Assembly: GCF_032814565.1 (NCBI RefSeq)
Contig: NZ_CP136521.1
Location: 1 to 64,000 of the forward strand
Direction of reading: 5' to 3'
Source: Hwangdonia lutea
GTDB lineage: Bacteria > Bacteroidota > Bacteroidia > Flavobacteriales > Flavobacteriaceae
Length of the DNA: 64,000 bases
The notes beneath the pieces are model-generated. The model worked only from the letters and a program-made list of their open reading frames with translations. It was not told the DNA's origin and made no database searches. The position numbers and the translations under genes were made by a program. The stretch's first letter is position 1. The number at the start of each line of letters is the position of its first letter. Positions 17,362-26,412 of this stretch are shown here, piece after piece.

Positions 17362-17658
17362 ATGTTTGTAAGAATTGTAAAGATGAGTTTTAATGAAAAC
17401 GCTATTGACGAATTTCTAAAAAACTTTAACGCCAATAAGCATAAAATTAGAGCTTTTAAAGGGTGCCAATTTTTAGAATTATACAGAGATAAAACCAATA
17501 CAGAAGTATTTTTTACATACAGTTATTGGAATTCTGAAGATGATTTGGAAGCCTACAGGCAATCCGATTTGTTTAAAACCGTTTGGAGTAAAACCAAACC
17601 GCTTTTTAACGCCAAACCAGAAGCTTGGAGTGTTGATAAAGTCGCTTCGCTTGAATAA
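17362..17658 (+). CDS. Antibiotic biosynthesis monooxygenase (ABM)-domain protein
   Basis: Small dimeric alpha-beta barrel protein. The segment FVRIVKMSF opens the fold, followed by FLELYRDKTNTEVFFTYSYW and a conserved tail AKPEAWSVDKVASLE. At about 98 residues it is a single ABM domain. I prefer the ATG at 17362, which begins right at the first strand; an in-frame ATG at 17344 adds six residues. Its stop codon lies inside the first unit of a 7-bp tandem repeat. Function unknown. Confidence 0.8.
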   Translation: MFVRIVKMSFNENAIDEFLKNFNANKHKIRAFKGCQFLELYRDKTNTEVFFTYSYWNSEDDLEAYRQSDLFKTVWSKTKPLFNAKPEAWSVDKVASLE

Positions 17659-17694
17659 TGAATAATGAATAATGAATAATGAATAATGAATAAT
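17653..17694 (+). repeat. Six-copy tandem heptamer (GAATAAT)6
   Basis: Six perfect GAATAAT units begin in the last sense codon of the ABM gene and supply its stop. They end 80 bp before the gldF-gldG start. The seven-base unit makes copy-number slippage likely. Confidence 0.95.
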
Positions 17695-17774
17695 GAAAGT
17701 TGTACATTTTTATAATTTCGAACAAAGTGAGAAATCTCATTTAATCTTTAATTTTTAATTTTTAACTAAAATAA

Positions 17775-20159
17775 ATGCTCGCCATACTTAAAAAAGAAAT
17801 AAACTCATTTTTCGCATCGCCCATTGGGTATTTAGTCATTGCCATTTTCCTTTTGTTAAATGGTTTGTTTTTATGGGTATTTAAAGGTGAATTTAATATT
17901 TTGGATTACGGGTTTGCCGATTTATCATCCTTCTTTTTATTGGCGCCTTGGATTTTAATTTTCTTGATTCCTGCCGTAACGATGCGCAGTTTTTCAGATG
18001 AAAAAAAACAAGGCACTTTAGAGCTGTTACTTACCAAACCCATTGCTCATACCAACATTGTTTTGGGCAAATATTTTGGTGCTTTTGTACTGATTTTAAT
18101 CGCACTTTTACCTACATTGCTTTACGTTTACACCGTTTACCAATTAGGGAATCCTGTTGGAAACTTAGATATGGGCAGCACGTGGGGCTCGTATTTTGGA
18201 TTGCTGTTTTTAATCGCATCGTACACCGCCATTGGAGTGTTTTGCTCAACAATTTCAGACAACCAAATTGTGGCATTTATCAGTGCTGTTTTTCTTTGCT
18301 TCTTGTTTTATATTGGTTTTGAAGGCATTTCGGAGGTCACTTCCAGCCTATTTATCGAACAATTGGGCATGAGCTATCATTTTAAAAGTATGAGCCGTGG
18401 TGTGTTGGATACGCAGAATATTCTTTACTTTTTAAGTGTTGCCATTGTCTTTCTCGCCCTAACGGTTAGAGGCATAAAAACAAAACCGTTTTCTAGAAAA
18501 GAATTGATGCCGCTTCTAGCATTACCAATAGGATTGTTGGTTGTAAATATATTTTCTGCATCCTTTCATAAACGCTTCGATTTAACAAAAGATAAGCGCT
18601 ACACACTAAGCGATGCTTCAAAACAAATTATCAATAAAGCAGAATCGCCTTTAATTGTTGATGTATTTTTAGAAGGTGATGATTTTCCATCAGAATTTAA
18701 ACGCCTTCAAAGAGAAACCAAACAACTGCTAGAGGAGTTTTCGGCTGAAAACAACAACATCAGTTTCAACTTTATAAATCCTTTGGAAGAGGAAGCCACT
18801 CGCCAGCGCAACATCCAACAGCTTACACAACGCGGATTGACACCCATGCAATTAAGCGTGCAGGAAAGCGGCAGGTCGTCGCAGGCCATTATTTTTCCCT
18901 GGGCTTTGGCCAGTTATAACGACGTTACCATTACCATCCCGTTGGTAAAAAACAAAATTGGAGCTTCGCAACAAGATTTGGTGACCAATTCGGTACAACA
19001 TTTAGAATATGCTTTTGCCGATGGATTTAGCAAATTAACCACCCCAAAACAGAAAAAAATTGCGGTGCTAAAAGGCAACAATCAACTGGAAGATAAATAC
19101 ATCGCAGATTTTATTACAAAGATAAATGAGTATTATTATATCGCGCCTTTTACTTTAGATAGTGTTGCTGGAAATCCGCAAAAAACGCTCGATGATTTGA
19201 AGCAATTCGATTTGATTATTTCGGCAAAACCCACCGAAGCTTTTACCGAAAATGAAAAATTGGTTTTAGACCAGTTTACTATGCACGGTGGAAAAAGTCT
19301 ATGGCTTATCGATCATGTGGCGATGGAAAAAGATAGTTTATATAACGCTTCTGGTTCCAATATTGCTATTCAAAGAGATTTGAATTTAAACGATTTCTTT
19401 TTTAAATACGGTGTACGCATCAATCCTGTAATGGTAAGCACGCTCTACTCCGCCCCTATTACGCTGGCTATTGGCGAAGGTAGCGAATCGCAGTTTCAAA
19501 ATTTACGATGGCCGTATTCGCCCTTGGCTTCCTCAAACAGTAAGCATCCTATTGTTAATAATTTGAATCTGGTAAAATTCGATTTCGCCAATCAAATCGA
19601 TACCTTAAAAAACAGCATCAAAAAAACCATTCTTTTAGAAAGTGCACCATTAACCAAATTAGAGGGCGTACCAAAAGTAATTAGTTTAGATCTCGTTACC
19701 CAAGAGCAAAATCCTGAAGCCTTCAACAAAGGCCACCAAACACTAGCGGTATTGCTAGAAGGCGAATTTACAAGTGTTTACCAAAACCGTGTAAAGCCTT
19801 TTAAGCTTTCAGAAGAAAAAAACACAAGCGTTGCAACAAAAATGATTGTTATTGCCGATGGCGATGTGATTAAAAACGATGTGGTTAAAAATGTACCGCA
19901 AGAATTGGGCTTTGACCGATGGACCGGACAAACATACGGTAACAAGGAATTTTTACTGAATGCCGTTAATTATTTGCTCGATGACAACGGACTTATAAAC
20001 ATTCGATCCAAAGAAATTGCCGTGGCATTTTTAGATCAGCAAAAAATAGCGGCAAAAAAAACAACATGGCAGCTCGTTAATATTGCATTACCACTGGGAT
20101 TGTTAGCCCTTTTTGGTTTTGCTTTCAACTACCTTAGAAAGAAAAAGTATGCCGCTTAA
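17775..20159 (+). CDS. Fused gliding motility ABC transporter protein GldF-GldG
   Basis: GldF and GldG are, in gliding Bacteroidetes, the membrane permease and the large extracytoplasmic partner of an ABC transporter with ATPase GldA, required for motility. Here one uninterrupted 794-residue frame covers both. Residues 1 to about 240 are the GldF permease with six hydrophobic segments, starting LAILKKEINSFFASPIGYL and including the FSDEKKQGTLELLLTKP loop. From about residue 250 (LLALPIGLLVVNIFSASFHKRFD) the GldG part begins with its own membrane helix, followed by a long periplasmic domain and a C-terminal helix (LGLLALFGFAFNYLRKKKY). gldA is not nearby. Confidence 0.93.
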   Translation: MLAILKKEINSFFASPIGYLVIAIFLLLNGLFLWVFKGEFNILDYGFADLSSFFLLAPWILIFLIPAVTMRSFSDEKKQGTLELLLTKPIAHTNIVLGKYFGAFVLILIALLPTLLYVYTVYQLGNPVGNLDMGSTWGSYFGLLFLIASYTAIGVFCSTISDNQIVAFISAVFLCFLFYIGFEGISEVTSSLFIEQLGMSYHFKSMSRGVLDTQNILYFLSVAIVFLALTVRGIKTKPFSRKELMPLLALPIGLLVVNIFSASFHKRFDLTKDKRYTLSDASKQIINKAESPLIVDVFLEGDDFPSEFKRLQRETKQLLEEFSAENNNISFNFINPLEEEATRQRNIQQLTQRGLTPMQLSVQESGRSSQAIIFPWALASYNDVTITIPLVKNKIGASQQDLVTNSVQHLEYAFADGFSKLTTPKQKKIAVLKGNNQLEDKYIADFITKINEYYYIAPFTLDSVAGNPQKTLDDLKQFDLIISAKPTEAFTENEKLVLDQFTMHGGKSLWLIDHVAMEKDSLYNASGSNIAIQRDLNLNDFFFKYGVRINPVMVSTLYSAPITLAIGEGSESQFQNLRWPYSPLASSNSKHPIVNNLNLVKFDFANQIDTLKNSIKKTILLESAPLTKLEGVPKVISLDLVTQEQNPEAFNKGHQTLAVLLEGEFTSVYQNRVKPFKLSEEKNTSVATKMIVIADGDVIKNDVVKNVPQELGFDRWTGQTYGNKEFLLNAVNYLLDDNGLINIRSKEIAVAFLDQQKIAAKKTTWQLVNIALPLGLLALFGFAFNYLRKKKYAA

Positions 20160-20207
20160 ATGTTAATAAGTTTGTTTCCTATATTAATTCGTATCGAATA
20201 TATTTGT

Positions 20208-20369
20208 AGAACTCATCTTGACTTTTTGTTTTTAACCGAAAATGAGATAAAATTTGTTCAAATGAGTTATTTTTTGAAAGGCATAGCATCGCTACGGATA
20301 ATAAAAATTGTGAAATATGAGCGAATTTTAGCCGTTTTTTAGGAAATAGTAAAAGTCAAGATGAGTTCT
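20208..20369. mobile_element. MITE-like hairpin element upstream of dnaN
   Basis: Perfect 19-bp terminal inverted repeats, AGAACTCATCTTGACTTTT at 20208-20226 and its complement at 20351-20369, bound a 162-bp element. The interior continues as an imperfect palindrome centred on GCATAGCATCGCTACGG. No transposase is present, and an open frame of about 60 codons across it looks meaningless. No clear target-site duplication is seen. It ends 28 bp before the dnaN start codon. Confidence 0.65.
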
Positions 20370-20397
20370 TAAGTAGCATTTATTCAAAATTAAATCC

Positions 20398-21516
20398 ATG
20401 AAATTTATAGTATCAAGTACCTATTTATTAAAACAATTACAGGTTTTAGGTGGCGTTATAAACAGCTCGAACACCTTACCTATTTTAGATAATTTTTTAT
20501 TTGAATTAGACCACACAAAACTAACGGTTTCGGCCAGCGATTTAGAAACCACTATGGCTTCAACCCTAGATGTTGAAAGCGATAGCGAAGGTAGCGTTGC
20601 CATACCTGCACGATTGTTACTCGATACTTTAAAAACATTCCCGGAGCAACCATTAACCTTTGTTGTTGAAGAAAACAACACCATAGAAATTAGCTCTAAC
20701 CATGGTAAATATGCTTTGGCTTACGCCGATGGAAACGAATTCCCAAAAGCGGTTGCCTTAGAAGACCCAAGTAAAACCGTTGTGGTTGGCGATGTTTTAG
20801 CTACAGCTATTAGCAAAACTATTTTTGCGGCTGGAAACGACGATTTGCGCCCCGTAATGAGCGGTGTATTTTTTCAGTTTTCAACTGAAGGTTTAACCTT
20901 TGTGGCCACCGATGCCCATAAACTGGTAAAATATACCCGTGAGGATATAAAAGCCAATCAAGCCACAGAATTTATTATGCCCAAAAAACCCTTAAATCTT
21001 TTAAAAGGTATTTTGGCAGCGAGCGAAGAGGATGTTACCATAGAATACAACGAAAGCAACGCGAAATTCACTTTTGAAAATTCTGAATTGATTTGCCGTT
21101 TAATCGATGGGAAATACCCAAATTACGAAGCGGTAATACCTAAAGAAAACCCAAATAAACTTTCTATAGACCGCACACAGTTTTTAAACTCTGTACGTCG
21201 TGTTAGTATTTTCTCAAACAAAACAACGCACCAAATCCGTTTAAAAATTGCTGGTGCCGAACTTAATATTTCAGCTGAAGATATCGATTACAGCAATAAA
21301 GCCGAAGAGCGCTTAACTTGCGATTACCAAGGTGATGATATGCAAATTGGTTTTAACTCGCGTTTTTTAACCGAAATGTTGAATAACCTAAATTCCGACG
21401 AGGTGCAACTGGAAATGAGCATGCCCAACAGAGCTGGAATTTTAACACCAATTGATGGTTTAGATGAAGGCGAACAGATTACCATGCTGGTAATGCCGGT
21501 GATGCTTAATAACTAA
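20398..21516 (+). CDS. dnaN: DNA polymerase III sliding clamp (beta subunit)
   Basis: Ring-shaped processivity clamp that tethers polymerase III and other DNA enzymes. The 372 residues fit three clamp domains. Recognisable segments are MKFIVSSTYLLKQLQ at the start, FVATDAHKLVKYTRE, LICRLIDGKYPNYEAVIP, and the C-terminal MLVMPVML. It stands alone, as often in Flavobacteriaceae, and not beside dnaA. A MITE-like hairpin ends 28 bp before its ATG, so its promoter must lie within or beyond that element. Confidence 0.98.
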   Translation: MKFIVSSTYLLKQLQVLGGVINSSNTLPILDNFLFELDHTKLTVSASDLETTMASTLDVESDSEGSVAIPARLLLDTLKTFPEQPLTFVVEENNTIEISSNHGKYALAYADGNEFPKAVALEDPSKTVVVGDVLATAISKTIFAAGNDDLRPVMSGVFFQFSTEGLTFVATDAHKLVKYTREDIKANQATEFIMPKKPLNLLKGILAASEEDVTIEYNESNAKFTFENSELICRLIDGKYPNYEAVIPKENPNKLSIDRTQFLNSVRRVSIFSNKTTHQIRLKIAGAELNISAEDIDYSNKAEERLTCDYQGDDMQIGFNSRFLTEMLNNLNSDEVQLEMSMPNRAGILTPIDGLDEGEQITMLVMPVMLNN

Positions 21517-21551
21517 CAAATTCCTGCGAATTCTGGAGTCTTAGATATTAC

Positions 21552-21590
21552 AAAAGCAGTAATCTTTATAATTAGGTTGCTGCTTTTTTT
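21552..21590 (+). terminator. Terminator after dnaN
   Basis: AAAAGCAGTAA at 21552-21562 pairs with TTGCTGCTTTT at 21577-21587 (one G-U pair) and is followed by T residues. Confidence 0.7.
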
Positions 21591-21762
21591 GTCTTTTGAC
21601 TTTGTACAAAAAAACAATAATTTCGTTTAACACTAGGTATAACACATTAAAACGTTTTTATATCAAGTCATTAGTGGTCATTACCAATAAAACCGTCTCA
21701 ATCAATCACTTTACAAATCAAAAATTATAGATTTGTAAAATGAAAATAAAAAACATCTACTA

Positions 21763-22059
21763 ATGAATAATATAATTGAACGTATTACTAAAATGGAAAA
21801 CATTTTAGACGAACTCACTATAGTAGTTGAAAAATCGGACAAAGCAATGAATGAACTTGTAGATTCTTTAAAAAACTTAAACACATTAAAAAAATATTAT
21901 GAATCTCAATATATGAAAGACGTTATGGCAGATAAAAGAAAGGAAGTCCCACAGGACCTTAAACGAGGTGTTTTGAGTGAGGATGCTGTTCATACGTTGC
22001 TTACCGATTTGTTTGAATTATCTAAAAAAATGGAAAAATTGAGCAAAAAAATTAGATGA
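21763..22059 (+). CDS. DUF4298 domain protein
   Basis: Small, soluble, mainly helical protein of 98 residues. The DUF4298 pattern is visible: an N-terminal helix RITKMENILDE, then YYESQYMKDVMADKR, the conserved VPQDLKRGVLSEDAVHTLL block, and a basic tail. Function unknown. It is preceded by a 250-bp gap and followed by about 350 bp without genes, so it appears to be expressed alone. Confidence 0.8.
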   Translation: MNNIIERITKMENILDELTIVVEKSDKAMNELVDSLKNLNTLKKYYESQYMKDVMADKRKEVPQDLKRGVLSEDAVHTLLTDLFELSKKMEKLSKKIR

Positions 22060-22406
22060 TTTTAATGTGATATTACGCTAAAAGATAGCAACCAAAACAC
22101 AACGAACCACTAACACTATATATAATTTATCGTTAATTCTAGCCTACTTACCAAAATCCTCTCGAATTTCCTATTCGGGTTTTATTTCCTAAACTACACA
22201 CTTAACCGAGAAACAAGTCATTTACGTATTCTTAAACGAAACTCTTTAAAAATAATATGATTTTCGGTTTTTAATACCCAACAAAATAGTCCACGTTAAG
22301 GATTAACGATACAAAAGCTTTTGAGGATTGGCTCAGTGTTAAACCAAATTCATATATTTAAAGGTTAGCCAAGTAATAAAAAACTAATTAGAACATTTAT
22401 CTTTTT
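22060..22406. other. Intergenic region before the PLP decarboxylase, nothing recognised
   Basis: About 350 bp of AT-rich sequence with no convincing gene, RNA or repeat on either strand. Confidence 0.6.
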
Positions 22407-23843
22407 ATGATCAGCAAGATTAGGGAGTTAGAAAAATTGTCGCGGCTTTTAGATCCAAAAGCCAATCAGAGATCAAAATGGAATTCTGAGGTTTTAGATT
22501 ACGCCAATACATTTATAAACAACTTAGATACGTCCAAAGCTTTTAACCAATCTGAAGAAAACGGTAAACACATTTTCCATTTAGATATTGAAGAACAAGC
22601 CGTTGAATTAGTGCCACTATTGGCTAGCACCACCAAAAACATTGACGGCGTGGGCATAAATCCTGCTTCAGGCGGACATATGGGCTATATTCCCGGTGGA
22701 GGGCTTTACCCTTCGGCACTCGGCGATTATATGGCGGCGGTTAGCAACCGCTATGCGGGCGTGTTTTATGCTGCACCTGGAGCCGTTAGGTTAGAAAATA
22801 TGCTTATAAAATGGATGTGCCGTTTAATGGGCTATCCGGAACAAGCTATTGGTAATTTAACTTCAGGCGGTTCCATTGCCAATTTAATGGCTTTGGTAAC
22901 GGCGCGGGAAGTGCACAAGCTAAAAGCTCGGGATTTTGAGCGGGCTGTTATCTATCTTACAGAACAAGCGCATCATTCAATTTTAAAAGCCATCCGGATT
23001 TCAGGATTACCTGAAGCGCAGTTAAGATATATACCTTTAGACGAAAACCTAAAAATGTCGCCAAGTCATTTAGAAAAAACGATTATTGATGATAAAAAAA
23101 AGGGATTGATCCCCTTTTATATCAATGCCTCTTTGGGTACAACCAACACAGGCACGATTGACCCCATAAAACCCATTGCTGCTATTGCCAAAAAACATAA
23201 ATTATGGTTTCATGTAGATGCAGCCTATGGCGGTTTTTTTAAATTGGTACACCAACTAGACTCAAAATTTATCGGTATTGAAGAAGCGGATTCTATCACT
23301 TTAGATCCGCACAAAACGCTTTTTTTACCTTACGGAACAGGTGCCATACTGATAAAGAATAAGGCGCATTTATTACAAGCCTACCATTGTTTGGCCGATT
23401 ATATGCAAGATGTAATTGGTAAGGAGGATGAAATTTCGCCTGCGGACATATCGGCAGAACAGACCAAACACTTTCGAGGGATGCGCGTATGGTTGCCCTT
23501 AAAGTTGTTTGGTTTAAAACCTTTTAGAGCGGCCTTAGAAGAAAAACTATACTTAACCCGGTATTTTTACAAGGAAATACAGAATATAGCGGGGTTTGAG
23601 GTTGGACCAGAACCGGAGCTTTCAGTCGCTATTTTCAGGTATGTTCCCAAGGATAAAAACGCCGATGCGTTTAACAGAAAATTGCTTAAAGCCATACAAA
23701 ATGATGGTCGTATTTTCCTGTCGTCCACCAACATACATGGTGTTTTTTGGATTCGGGTTGCCGTGGTGCAATTTAGAACACATCTTGAGCATATAGAGCT
23801 TTTATTGGAAATAATAAAAAAACACGTAAAATCGAATACTTAG
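22407..23843 (+). CDS. PLP-dependent decarboxylase, group II (aromatic-amino-acid/glutamate decarboxylase-like)
   Basis: Pyridoxal-phosphate enzyme of the group II decarboxylase family. The PLP-binding lysine is Lys303 in LDPHKTLFLP. FHVDAAYGGFF supplies the aspartate that contacts the cofactor, and NPASGGHMGYIPGGGLYPS and GNLTSGGSIANLMAL are typical family segments. Length 478 is normal. Substrate (tryptophan, tyrosine, glutamate, diaminobutyrate or other) cannot be assigned by reading. No transporter or antiporter gene is adjacent that would suggest an acid-resistance role. Confidence 0.9.
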   Translation: MISKIRELEKLSRLLDPKANQRSKWNSEVLDYANTFINNLDTSKAFNQSEENGKHIFHLDIEEQAVELVPLLASTTKNIDGVGINPASGGHMGYIPGGGLYPSALGDYMAAVSNRYAGVFYAAPGAVRLENMLIKWMCRLMGYPEQAIGNLTSGGSIANLMALVTAREVHKLKARDFERAVIYLTEQAHHSILKAIRISGLPEAQLRYIPLDENLKMSPSHLEKTIIDDKKKGLIPFYINASLGTTNTGTIDPIKPIAAIAKKHKLWFHVDAAYGGFFKLVHQLDSKFIGIEEADSITLDPHKTLFLPYGTGAILIKNKAHLLQAYHCLADYMQDVIGKEDEISPADISAEQTKHFRGMRVWLPLKLFGLKPFRAALEEKLYLTRYFYKEIQNIAGFEVGPEPELSVAIFRYVPKDKNADAFNRKLLKAIQNDGRIFLSSTNIHGVFWIRVAVVQFRTHLEHIELLLEIIKKHVKSNT

Positions 23844-23910
23844 TTGGGCTACAACGAACCATTACAAATACAAGGTGCTTTTTGGTTTATAAATATAAGC
23901 TTGCAAATAA

Positions 23911-24020
23911 GCCCGCGTTAAGGATTGCAGTGGAAAGCCCACAGCGAGTCCCGATAGTTATCGGGACGAAGCGAGGACTTGCAGCGTAAAGCCTGACCCC
24001 TTTTGGGGTAACGCCCAAAT
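23911..24020 (+). repeat. Dispersed intergenic repeat, copy A
   Basis: Begins GCCCGCGTTAAGGATTG and ends GGGGTAACGCCCAAAT, with an internal near-perfect palindrome GTCCCGATA-GT-TATCGGGAC. The two ends and the AAGCC-GACCCC block match the copy on the opposite strand at 50417-50533. Confidence 0.8.
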
Positions 24021-24080
24021 TATTGACAGTATTCCGACTAAAACAGCAGAATTATTTAAAACGATTTGTTGTCCAAATAA

Positions 24081-24108
24081 AAAATGCTCGCCAATTGGCA
24101 AGCATTTT
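24081..24108 (-). terminator. Terminator after the DUF4870 gene
   Basis: AAAATGCTCGCC and GGCAAGCATTTT form a 12-bp stem with one mismatch around AATT. On the minus strand it is followed by a T run, 22 bp past the DUF4870 stop. Confidence 0.8.
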
Positions 24109-24130
24109 AACTTATCTCGTACTAACTAAA

Positions 24131-24469
24131 CTAACTAATAAAATTAAGAGATAAAGGGTACGTTGGTGTTTCGCCATTGCTCGCTTTTACAGCATTTATT
24201 ATGGGAAAAACAATGGATATAATACCTAAAACGATGAGGCCTAACAAGCCTAAACCGAATAATAAAATTAACGGAATGCATATAATGGCGTAGATTATTA
24301 AACTTAACTGAAAGTTTATAATGTTTTTGCCGTGCGCATCCATTTGATACACTTTTTCTTTTTGTGTAAGCCAAAATACAAGTGGCAATAATAAACTGCC
24401 GAAACCTGTAATACACACAATTAATTGGCTTAAATGTGTAATGACCAAAAGTTGATTGTCTTGTCGCAT
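24131..24469 (-). CDS. DUF4870 membrane protein
   Basis: Small integral membrane protein of 112 residues, typical DUF4870. It has three hydrophobic segments (about residues 8-33, 52-70 and 72-92). Conserved features are the N-terminal THLSQL segment, PLVFWLTQKEK, and DAHGKNIINFQLS between helices one and two. Function unknown. It is followed by a good terminator and appears monocistronic. Confidence 0.85.
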   Translation of the reverse strand: MRQDNQLLVITHLSQLIVCITGFGSLLLPLVFWLTQKEKVYQMDAHGKNIINFQLSLIIYAIICIPLILLFGLGLLGLIVLGIISIVFPIINAVKASNGETPTYPLSLNFIS

Positions 24470-24615
24470 GATGATTGATTATTGATTGATACTTATTTGA
24501 CGTACGATATAACGAAATGTTACAGCTTTTTGCTAAATAATTTTTACACGAAGTATCGATGCTGCCCGATAATCAATTTTAGAAAAAGCCGCCAACTAAA
24601 TTTAAAAATTTTTGG

Positions 24616-25455
24616 CTACGAGTACTGCATAACCAAAAACGGAACATCGATATTAAAGGCAAATGTTTCAACGTTATGTCTTGTAAATAAACGCTCTAAG
24701 AATGAGTGTTTTTTATTCATCATGCCCAGTATTTTAATTTGGTTGTCTGTAATATATTTATGCACGGTATTATACATTTCGCTGGTTGAAGTATCGATAA
24801 ATTCGTGCTTGGCATTTTTAAAATTGGTATTAAAAAAGCCCATATTATCGCTGGCATTATAAGCCAAATGATCTTGATCGGCAAGATGAAGAATGTCCAG
24901 TTTTGAGTTTTCCAACGCTATTATTTCTTTAAGTGGTTTAAACTCGTTGGCATTAAATAGCTTTAAATTGGTGGTTGCAAAAGCGATTTTATCTATGCCT
25001 TTAAACTGGCATCCATCTGGTACGGCAAGCACAGGCATATTGCAACGTTGTATAACGCGAACCGTATTGCTTCCAAAAATTATTTTTTCCAATCCCGAAG
25101 CGCCTTTGGTACCCATAACAATTAAATCAACCTCATGTGCTTCGGAGACTTGAGTTATAGCATCGATAAAATTATCGTAATCTACCACAGAGTGAAATTG
25201 ATGCTTTTTATTGTGGTGTTTTTTTTCAATATCAGAAATAATATTAGAAATTGATTTTTTGGCAGCATCTATTAAGGTTTTATAAATGGTTGCAGACGAG
25301 GATACCACCATCATATCATCCGAGATAAAAGCAGATGCTTTTTGTACGTTTAGCAAGTAAAAACGACACTCAATATCTTTAAACAATGCCACCGCATAAT
25401 CAATGGCATTTAATGAATTTTTTGAAAAATCTGTAGGTAATAATATGGTTTGCAT
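24616..25455 (-). CDS. Universal stress protein, tandem UspA domains
   Basis: Cytoplasmic stress protein made of two Usp folds. The first begins MQTILLPTDFSKNSLNAIDYA and carries the nucleotide-loop pattern DLIVMGTKGASGLEKIIFGSNT (residues about 122-143). The second half (residues about 150-279) is degenerate but ends with the family-like KKHSFLERLFTRHNVETFAF. I start at the ATG at 25455; fourteen codons upstream are also open but do not belong to the domain. Length 279-280 is usual for flavobacterial tandem Usps. Confidence 0.9.
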   Translation of the reverse strand: MQTILLPTDFSKNSLNAIDYAVALFKDIECRFYLLNVQKASAFISDDMMVVSSSATIYKTLIDAAKKSISNIISDIEKKHHNKKHQFHSVVDYDNFIDAITQVSEAHEVDLIVMGTKGASGLEKIIFGSNTVRVIQRCNMPVLAVPDGCQFKGIDKIAFATTNLKLFNANEFKPLKEIIALENSKLDILHLADQDHLAYNASDNMGFFNTNFKNAKHEFIDTSTSEMYNTVHKYITDNQIKILGMMNKKHSFLERLFTRHNVETFAFNIDVPFLVMQYS

Positions 25456-25640
25456 AAGCGTATAAAATGAATTATAAGGTAAATATAGGATGGGCACGAA
25501 ATTAAAACTATGACAATTATCAGTTACATAGCATGTTAGGTTTTTATCTCATAAAAAAATTAGTATAATATTGTAAAGCATTGTATTTTTCGGCATAATA
25601 AATGCTAAATAAATCGTTGTAAGCATTAAAAATTTTCTTT

Positions 25641-26408
25641 ATGGTTTATAGATATCTATTGGTGTTGTGTCTTCTGTCTTTCAGTTTAAACGCACAAAAC
25701 AATGCCATTGCAGCCGGAGAAAAACTAGTTTATACCGCTACCTATAATATGTCCGGTATTTTAACCGATATTGCCAAGGTAACCATGGAAACCAGCAGTG
25801 TAAAAACTGCAAAAGCTACCTTACTCAGGTTGAAATGCACAGCGGCAACATACAGTAAATGGGACAATTTTTTTAAAATTAGAGACCTGTACGAAAGCTA
25901 TGTTAGTCCAAAATCATTAACACCCTATTTGTACAAACGCGATATTAATGAAGGTAACTATTATAAGTTCATGAAATATACGTTTAGCCACAAAACAAAT
26001 ACGGTTAAATCGCAATTAAAAAAGAAAAACAACTACGAAGAAAATAAGGGTATTGCTATAAACCCGGGCACAACAGACATTGTTACCACGTTATATAAAG
26101 TGCGGTTATTAGATTTTAAAAACATGCCCGTTGGAACCAGCAAATCGTTAACGGTTATTTTTGACAGAGCAGAGTTTAATGCCCAAATAACTTATCTGGG
26201 TAAAGAAAACCTATCTACCGATATTGGAAATAAAACCTGCTACAAGATAGCTATCGGTTCTAGCGGTACTGATGTACTAAAAGGCAAAAACAGTAACTTT
26301 TTATGGCTTACGGCCGACGAAAATAAAATCCCCGTTTACGGAAAATTTAAAATTCCTGTGGGGAATGGTGAATTAAAAATAACATCTGCTACTGGTTTAA
26401 AACATTAA
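25641..26408 (+). CDS. DUF3108 exported protein
   Basis: Exported protein of the DUF3108 family, of unknown function. A signal peptide ends near SLNAQ (residue 19). The domain starts at AAGEKLVYTATYNMSG and includes the family-like IRDLYESYVSPKSLTPYLYKRDINEG, then ends with IPVYGKFKIPVGNGELKITS. Length 255 is typical. It lies four bases before the next small membrane-protein gene, so the two are likely co-transcribed. Confidence 0.85.
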   Translation: MVYRYLLVLCLLSFSLNAQNNAIAAGEKLVYTATYNMSGILTDIAKVTMETSSVKTAKATLLRLKCTAATYSKWDNFFKIRDLYESYVSPKSLTPYLYKRDINEGNYYKFMKYTFSHKTNTVKSQLKKKNNYEENKGIAINPGTTDIVTTLYKVRLLDFKNMPVGTSKSLTVIFDRAEFNAQITYLGKENLSTDIGNKTCYKIAIGSSGTDVLKGKNSNFLWLTADENKIPVYGKFKIPVGNGELKITSATGLKH

Positions 26409-26412
26409 CTAC

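Noticed and set aside
20160-20342. Open frame of about 60 codons after gldF-gldG
   Set aside because: It lies largely inside the MITE-like hairpin, has no ribosome-binding signal or recognisable composition, and is explained by the palindrome.
24482-24862. Plus-strand 126-codon frame over the end of the universal stress protein gene
   Set aside because: Mostly antisense to the Usp coding region; Cys/Leu-rich shadow composition.
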